Shown here in pieces: positions 6,119 to 11,105 of a stretch of DNA of 11,105 bases. Made by a program: the position numbers and the translations under genes. The first letter of the stretch is position 1. Every line of letters begins with the position of its first letter. The notes under the pieces were generated by a model. The model did no database searches. It saw only the letters and a list, made by a program, of their open reading frames with translations, and was not told the origin of the DNA. Source of the stretch: Ophiostoma sp. CBS 140.51 (taxonomy: Eukaryota; Ascomycota; Sordariomycetes; Ophiostomatales; Ophiostomataceae); the NCBI GenBank assembly GCA_029298735.1, contig JANSLP010000566.1, forward strand, positions 1-11,105, written 5' to 3'.

Positions 6119-9100
6119 ATGATCCCAAAAACTATGACGTCCAGCGAGGTCTACCTACTGCCGCTCAATGACGACGGGTCGCCCCAAGTCGGCGGCAACC
6201 AGTACATCTACCTCGCCGCGACTTCAGAGCAGCCCATTGTCGTGCGCTTCGCCATTGAAGGCACCTCCAGCATCTGTCGCCATGGCAGCCTGTGGGTGAA
6301 CATCCCCGAAAAGGGCGCCGAGTTCCAGCGCGACCACTTTCGCGAGTTCAAGCTCGACCCGGACTTCCACCGCACCATTCACATTTCTGTGCCCATCTAC
6401 CACCCGGGTGCCTTTGCCTTTTACACAACCTATGCCGCCCTGCCCAACCTGTCGACCGAGCTGTCGGAACGTGCATCCTTTGACGAGGAGAAGAAGACAA
6501 CGCAGCTCTACTACATTGATGTCGCGCCCCGGCTGCGGCTGGACGACCGGCCGCTGCCGCTCGAGGCGCTTTCGGTGTTTTCGATTATCAGCAAGTTCTT
6601 GGGCAAGTACCCCAACGACTGGGAGCGCCATCTTCGGGGCATCAGCGACCGGGGGTACAACATGATCCATTTCACACCCTTACAACAACGCGGCGAGTCC
6701 GACTCGCCTTACAGCTTGTATGACCAGCTGGCCTGGGATCCCATCTGTTTTCCTAGAGGCGAGCAGGACGTCCAGGACATGGTCCGCAGTCTCGAGACGA
6801 ACCACTCGCTGTTGTCTCTAACCGACATTGTCCTCAACCACACCGCCAACAACAGCCCCTGGCTGCTCAACCACCCGGACGCCGGCTACAACCTGAAAAC
6901 GGCGCCCCACCTCGAGGCTGCCTACCTGCTCGACACCAAGCTGCTCGACCTGGGCGACCGGCTGGGCGAGCTGGGCCTGCCTACCGACCTCCAGAGCACC
7001 GATGACCTTGTCAAGATTATGGACGCCATCAAGAAGGAGTGTATTGCGGGCATCCGTCTGTGGGAGTACTATGTGCTCGATGTCGAGCTGGACGCTGCCA
7101 ATGCGGCCGAGAGCTGGACCAATGGTGACGTCACCGTTCCCGAAGAGTTTAAGGGAGGCCTCGACGGCCTGGCTTCCCTAAAGTCGGCCGACCTCAAGAC
7201 CCAGACCGAGTTCCTCACAAAACACGCCCTGCGCGGCAACGACCGCCTCGGCGAGCGCCACCGCCGGACCATTGACGCCAAGGTGGCCGCAGCTCTCCTG
7301 ACAGTTGTTTTGGGCCCCGCCAGTGAGGGCGCCGAGAAGGAGGCGGCCCACGATACCATGGTGTCTTTGCTAGACGCCATGAACGTGCCATTTTACGCCG
7401 AGTACGATGCCGAGGTCGCCGATATCCTGCAGCAGCTCTTCAACCGCATCAAGTACTGCCGCCTCGACGACAACGGTCCCAAGATGGGCCCCATTGGCCC
7501 CAAGTCCGCCCTCATCGAGACTTACTTTACCCGCCTGCCGCGCAACGAGCAGACCTCCAAATTTGACATTGAAGAGCTTGTCCTCGTGAACAATGGTTGG
7601 GTCTGGGGCGGCAACGCGCTTGTCGACAATGCTGGACCCTCATCCCGCGTCTACCTCCGCCGTGAGGTCATTGTCTGGGGTGACTGCGTCAAGCTGCGGT
7701 ACGGCAGCGGTCCTGCCGACAGCCCCTGGCTCTGGGAGCACATGACCAAGTACGCGCGCACCATGGCCAAGTACTTTGCTGGTTTCCGCATCGACAACTG
7801 CCACTCGACGCCCATGCACGTCGCCGAGCACATTCTGGACGAAGCCCGCCGGGTCAACCCTGACTTGTACGTGGTGGCCGAGCTGTTTACGGGCTCGGAG
7901 GACACCGATTACATCTTCGTCAAGCGCCTGGGTCTGAGCTCGCTCATCCGTGAGGCCATGCAGGCCTGGAACACGGGCGAGATGAGCCGACTCGTGCACA
8001 AACACGGCGGTCGGCCCATTGGCAGCTTCGAGGTGGACGAGATTACACGGTCGGAGGTTGCCACCAAGAAGCAGTCACAGGCCAATGGCCATGCTGCCAA
8101 CGGTGGCGACAAGGCCAACGGCAAGGCCGCCGACGGCGGTGAGCTTTGCCGCGAAATCATCCGCCGTATCCGTGTTGTGCCCGTCCAGGCCCTGTTTATG
8201 GACTGCACACACGACAACGAGGTGCCCGCCCAGAAGCGCGATGCCCGGGATACGCTCCCTAACGCCGCTCTCGTCAGCATGTGTGCCAGTGCTACCGGCA
8301 GTGTCATGGGCTACGACGAGATCTACCCGCGCCTGGTCGATTTGGTCAACGAAACCCGTCTCTACACGTCCGAGTCGTCGAGCCGTGCCGTTAAATCGGG
8401 CAGCGGCCGGAATGGGATTGGCGGCGTTAAGAAGCTGCTGAACCAGATCCACGTGCTGATGGGCAAGGACGGCTATGCCGAGACGCATATCCACCACGAA
8501 GAGGAGTACGTCACCGTGCACCGTGTGCACCCCGAGTCGCGCAAGGGTTATTTCCTGATTGCCCACACGGCCTACCCGGGCTACGGCAACGGCAACGGCG
8601 CCTTCAGCCCTGTGCACCTGACGGGTACTCGTGCTCGCCACCTGGGCAGCTGGATGCTCGAGGTCGACGCTAGCGAAGAGGCCACGAAAAATGTTCTCGA
8701 TGATACAAAGTTTTTGCGTGGTCTGCCCAGCCGCGTGGTCGACCTGCCCGGCATCAAGCTCGACTACAACAACGGCGACACCTCCATTGTCGTCCCCGAC
8801 AAGTTCCCACCGGGTAGTATTGCGCTCTTTGAGACGTGGATCCCCGCAGCCGAGCACTCCTCGGGTCTCGACACCTTTGTTACATCGGGCGCCAAGGCGG
8901 CTTTCGGTGAGCTGAGTTTGGTTGACCTTAACTTTTTGCTGTACCGCTGCGAAGCCGAGGAGCGCGACTCGAGCGGCGGCAACGACGGCGTGTACGACCT
9001 GCCCGGGTATGGCCGCCTGGTATACGCCGGTCTCCAGGGCTGGTACAGTATACTCAAAAATGTGATTCGCGACAACGACCTGGCCCATCCGCTGTGCCAG

Positions 9101-10852
9101 AACCTGCGCGACGGCCAGTGGGCCTTGAACTACATCAGTGGCCGCCTCGAGCGCATTGCTACCAAGGACACCCACAGCAACCTGGGTAAGCCCGCCGCCT
9201 GGTTCAAGGAGCGCTTCGACGCCATCCGGCCCATCCCGGCGTTCTTGCACCCGCGCTACTTTGGCCTGATCATGAAGACGGCCTACCAGGCCAGCTGGGA
9301 CCGTGCCATGGAGCTGATGAACGTCAACGTCCGTGAGGGTCAGTGGTTTGTGCAGAGCCTGGCCATGGTCAGCATCCAGCAGACAGGCCTTGTCCAGTCG
9401 GCTTCTCTCTATCCGAACCGCCTAGTGCCCTCGCTGGCGGCTGGTCTGCCGCATTTCGCCGTCGAGTGGGCCCGCTGCTGGGGCCGTGACGTCTTCATTT
9501 CGATGCGCGGTCTCTTCTTGGGCACGGGTCGCTATGACGAGGCCAAGGAGCACATCCTGGCTTTCGCCAGTGTCCTCAAGCATGGCATGATCCCCAACCT
9601 GCTGGGCTCCGGTGGCAACCCCCGCTACAACGCCCGCGACGCCACGTGGTTCTTCTTGCAGTGCATCCAGGACTATGTCAACCTCGCGCCCGACGGCGAT
9701 GAGTTGTTACAGAGCAAAGTCAAGCGCCGGTTCCTGCCCAACGACGACACCTGGTTTGATGCCGAAGATCCGCGCGCCTACTCGCAAGAGAGCACCATCG
9801 AACAAGTGATTCAGGAGTCGCTGCAGCGTCACGCCACCGGCATGTCCTTCCGCGAGGCCAATGCGGGGCCCGGTCTGGACATGCAGATGCGCGACGAAGG
9901 GTTCAACATTGACGTGCACGTCGACTGGTCCAATGGATTCATTTTCGGCGGCAACCAGTTCAACTGCGGCACATGGATGGACAAGATGGGCGAGAGCGAG
10001 CGGGCCGGCTCCAAGGGCATTCCCGGTACACCCCGTGACGGCGCCGCCATTGAGATTACGGGTCTGCTGTACAGCACCCTGAAATGGCTGGCGCACCGCA
10101 ACAGCAAGGGTGGCTTCGCCCACGAGGGCGTGCAACGCGCCGACGGCTCCTCCATTACGTTCCAGGACTGGGCCGCGCTCATCCAGGACAACTTTGAGCG
10201 CTGCTACTACGTGCCCCAGTTGCCCGCGGATGACGAGTGCTACGACGTCAACCCTTCCGTGGTCAACCGCCGCGGCATCTACAAGGACCTGTACAAGTCC
10301 GGCAAAGAGTACGAGGACTACCAGCTGCGGCCCAACTTTGCCATTACCATGACGGTCGCCCCGGACCTGTTTGACGCCAACCACGCGACGCACGCCCTGT
10401 GTCTCGCCGATACTGTCTTGAGAGGCCCCACGGGCATGGCCACTCTTGACCCGGCCGACTTGAATTACCGCCCCTACTATGTCAACAGCGAGGACAGCAC
10501 CGACTTTGCCACATCAAAGGGCCGAAACTACCACCAGGGCCCCGAATGGCTGTGGCCCACAGGCTTCTTCCTGCGCGCTCTCCTCAAGTTTGACCTGCGG
10601 AGACGCGCAGCCGACGACGCCGAGGGCCGCACTGAAGCGTTCCAGCAGGTGACGCGCCGGCTGATGGGGTGCAAGCAGCAGATCCAGGAGAGCGTGTGGA
10701 CGGGTCTGACGGAGCTGACGCAAAAGAATGGGGAGTACTGCCAGGACTCGTCGCCCACCCAGGCGTGGTCGGCAGGTTGTCTCATCGATCTGTACATGGA
10801 TGCAGCGGAGGAGCAGGCCAAGCACAAGACGGAGAAGCTGGCTATTCGATAA
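6119..10852 (+). CDS. GDB1: Bifunctional glycogen debranching enzyme (4-alpha-glucanotransferase / amylo-alpha-1,6-glucosidase)
   Basis: Removes branches left by glycogen phosphorylase. The N-terminal GH13-type domain moves maltosyl/maltotriosyl units (EC 2.4.1.25); the C-terminal GH133 domain cleaves the remaining alpha-1,6-glucose (EC 3.2.1.33). It is a cytosolic enzyme. The single-exon protein has 1577 residues, near the roughly 1530 of yeast and human enzymes. Visible features: N-terminal beta domain (about 1-155); MIHFTPLQ (182 on); DIVLNHTA (236-243); FRIDNCHSTP with nucleophile D559; VVAELFTGSE with acid/base E588; CTHDNE with D699; CWGRDVFIS (D1124); FNIDVHVDW (D1265, D1269); YQLRPNF; and GPEWLWP (E1476), the last groups lying in the glucosidase half. 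An Ala/Asn/Gly-rich insert occupies about 652-674. The start at 6119 has A at -3 and precedes the first homologous segment; ATG 6134 is an alternative. The frame stays open to ATG 5606, but that stretch looks like untranslated leader. Confidence 0.97.
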   Translation: MIPKTMTSSEVYLLPLNDDGSPQVGGNQYIYLAATSEQPIVVRFAIEGTSSICRHGSLWVNIPEKGAEFQRDHFREFKLDPDFHRTIHISVPIYHPGAFAFYTTYAALPNLSTELSERASFDEEKKTTQLYYIDVAPRLRLDDRPLPLEALSVFSIISKFLGKYPNDWERHLRGISDRGYNMIHFTPLQQRGESDSPYSLYDQLAWDPICFPRGEQDVQDMVRSLETNHSLLSLTDIVLNHTANNSPWLLNHPDAGYNLKTAPHLEAAYLLDTKLLDLGDRLGELGLPTDLQSTDDLVKIMDAIKKECIAGIRLWEYYVLDVELDAANAAESWTNGDVTVPEEFKGGLDGLASLKSADLKTQTEFLTKHALRGNDRLGERHRRTIDAKVAAALLTVVLGPASEGAEKEAAHDTMVSLLDAMNVPFYAEYDAEVADILQQLFNRIKYCRLDDNGPKMGPIGPKSALIETYFTRLPRNEQTSKFDIEELVLVNNGWVWGGNALVDNAGPSSRVYLRREVIVWGDCVKLRYGSGPADSPWLWEHMTKYARTMAKYFAGFRIDNCHSTPMHVAEHILDEARRVNPDLYVVAELFTGSEDTDYIFVKRLGLSSLIREAMQAWNTGEMSRLVHKHGGRPIGSFEVDEITRSEVATKKQSQANGHAANGGDKANGKAADGGELCREIIRRIRVVPVQALFMDCTHDNEVPAQKRDARDTLPNAALVSMCASATGSVMGYDEIYPRLVDLVNETRLYTSESSSRAVKSGSGRNGIGGVKKLLNQIHVLMGKDGYAETHIHHEEEYVTVHRVHPESRKGYFLIAHTAYPGYGNGNGAFSPVHLTGTRARHLGSWMLEVDASEEATKNVLDDTKFLRGLPSRVVDLPGIKLDYNNGDTSIVVPDKFPPGSIALFETWIPAAEHSSGLDTFVTSGAKAAFGELSLVDLNFLLYRCEAEERDSSGGNDGVYDLPGYGRLVYAGLQGWYSILKNVIRDNDLAHPLCQNLRDGQWALNYISGRLERIATKDTHSNLGKPAAWFKERFDAIRPIPAFLHPRYFGLIMKTAYQASWDRAMELMNVNVREGQWFVQSLAMVSIQQTGLVQSASLYPNRLVPSLAAGLPHFAVEWARCWGRDVFISMRGLFLGTGRYDEAKEHILAFASVLKHGMIPNLLGSGGNPRYNARDATWFFLQCIQDYVNLAPDGDELLQSKVKRRFLPNDDTWFDAEDPRAYSQESTIEQVIQESLQRHATGMSFREANAGPGLDMQMRDEGFNIDVHVDWSNGFIFGGNQFNCGTWMDKMGESERAGSKGIPGTPRDGAAIEITGLLYSTLKWLAHRNSKGGFAHEGVQRADGSSITFQDWAALIQDNFERCYYVPQLPADDECYDVNPSVVNRRGIYKDLYKSGKEYEDYQLRPNFAITMTVAPDLFDANHATHALCLADTVLRGPTGMATLDPADLNYRPYYVNSEDSTDFATSKGRNYHQGPEWLWPTGFFLRALLKFDLRRRAADDAEGRTEAFQQVTRRLMGCKQQIQESVWTGLTELTQKNGEYCQDSSPTQAWSAGCLIDLYMDAAEEQAKHKTEKLAIR

Positions 10853-11105
10853 ATGTGATGAGACGGTACGTTTTTGGTATTTATTTGTTTGACGTTTATT
10901 TTTTGGAATACATGGCATGAAAACGGTATTTAGAGGGATTTAATACAAAGTTTATATGGAATGACAATTTGGCATAACTTCTTCATATTTAAAGTGGCAA
11001 TACTTGTTTAGCTTTTGATACTATTTTTCTTCCGTATCTGCAGTTTTTTTTTCTTGATTTTTCATTGTTTCATACCTTCCTCTTTTACTAGCGGACTGGC
11101 CGTGC
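10853..11105. other. 3' flank of the debranching-enzyme gene
   Basis: AT-rich DNA after the TAA at 10850-10852, presumably 3' UTR and terminator. No canonical plus-strand AATAAA is present; degenerate T/A-rich elements such as TTATATGG and TTTAATAC could serve. On the minus strand AATAAA occurs at 10885-10880 and 10900-10895, which would suit the 3' end of a convergent gene to the right, but in AT-rich DNA this is weak evidence. No coding frame is seen. Confidence 0.5.

Noticed and set aside
6041..6145. 5' UTR intron from GTGAGC at 6041 with the pyrimidine tract as its 3' end
   Set aside because: No AG before the ATG at 6119 and no branch-site match; the next usable AG (6145) would remove both candidate start codons.
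8075..9250. Minus-strand open frame of 391 codons inside the debranching-enzyme gene
   Set aside because: It is the reverse shadow of a highly GC3-biased coding region; Val/Ala/Gln-rich with no recognisable motif, and the sense strand is certain.
9707..10393. Minus-strand open frame of 228 codons near the end of the debranching-enzyme gene
   Set aside because: Same kind of shadow, rich in Val, Gly and Ala, with no independent support.
10856..10862. C-box-like GTGATGA just after the debranching-enzyme stop, possible box C/D snoRNA
   Set aside because: No CTGA D-box at a suitable distance and no closing stem; a 7-mer match in a 3' UTR is expected by chance.

Overview
The window looks like nuclear DNA of a filamentous ascomycete (Pezizomycotina, perhaps Sordariomycetes; the class is a guess). 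The reasons are a short 62-nt intron with a TACTAAC branch site, coding regions rich in G/C at third codon positions, pyrimidine-rich gene leaders, long AT-richer intergenic DNA, and two clearly eukaryotic metabolic genes.

Layout. 1-775: no confident gene; an AT-richer, protein-like open frame (119-571, plus) is not recognised. 924-2596 (minus): NAD-dependent glycerol-3-phosphate dehydrogenase, two exons, with two in-frame AUGs (2596 and 2329). The longer form carries an 89-residue extension that looks like a mitochondrial presequence. 2597-6118: about 3.5 kb between the two divergent genes, holding stress-element-like AGGGG/CCCCT sites, two short tandem repeats, a GC palindrome, a possible CCAAT/TATA core promoter, a candidate 67-residue small ORF (5142-5345), several short upstream ORFs, a C12 run and a 57-nt pure pyrimidine tract. 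6119-10852 (plus): a complete, intronless bifunctional glycogen debranching enzyme of 1577 residues. 10853-11105: AT-rich 3' flank.

How they relate. Glycogen debranching releases hexose units that feed glycolysis. Glycerol-3-phosphate dehydrogenase drains dihydroxyacetone phosphate to glycerol-3-phosphate for glycerol and lipids and re-oxidises NADH. The divergent arrangement and the shared stress-element-like sites suggest, but do not prove, coordinated control of reserve mobilisation and osmolyte synthesis.

I see no mobile element, CRISPR array, tRNA or rRNA, and no convincing new multi-gene system. The most interesting leads are the two-AUG arrangement of the dehydrogenase, its long disordered loop with S/T-P sites, and the small ORF with its promoter-like setting.
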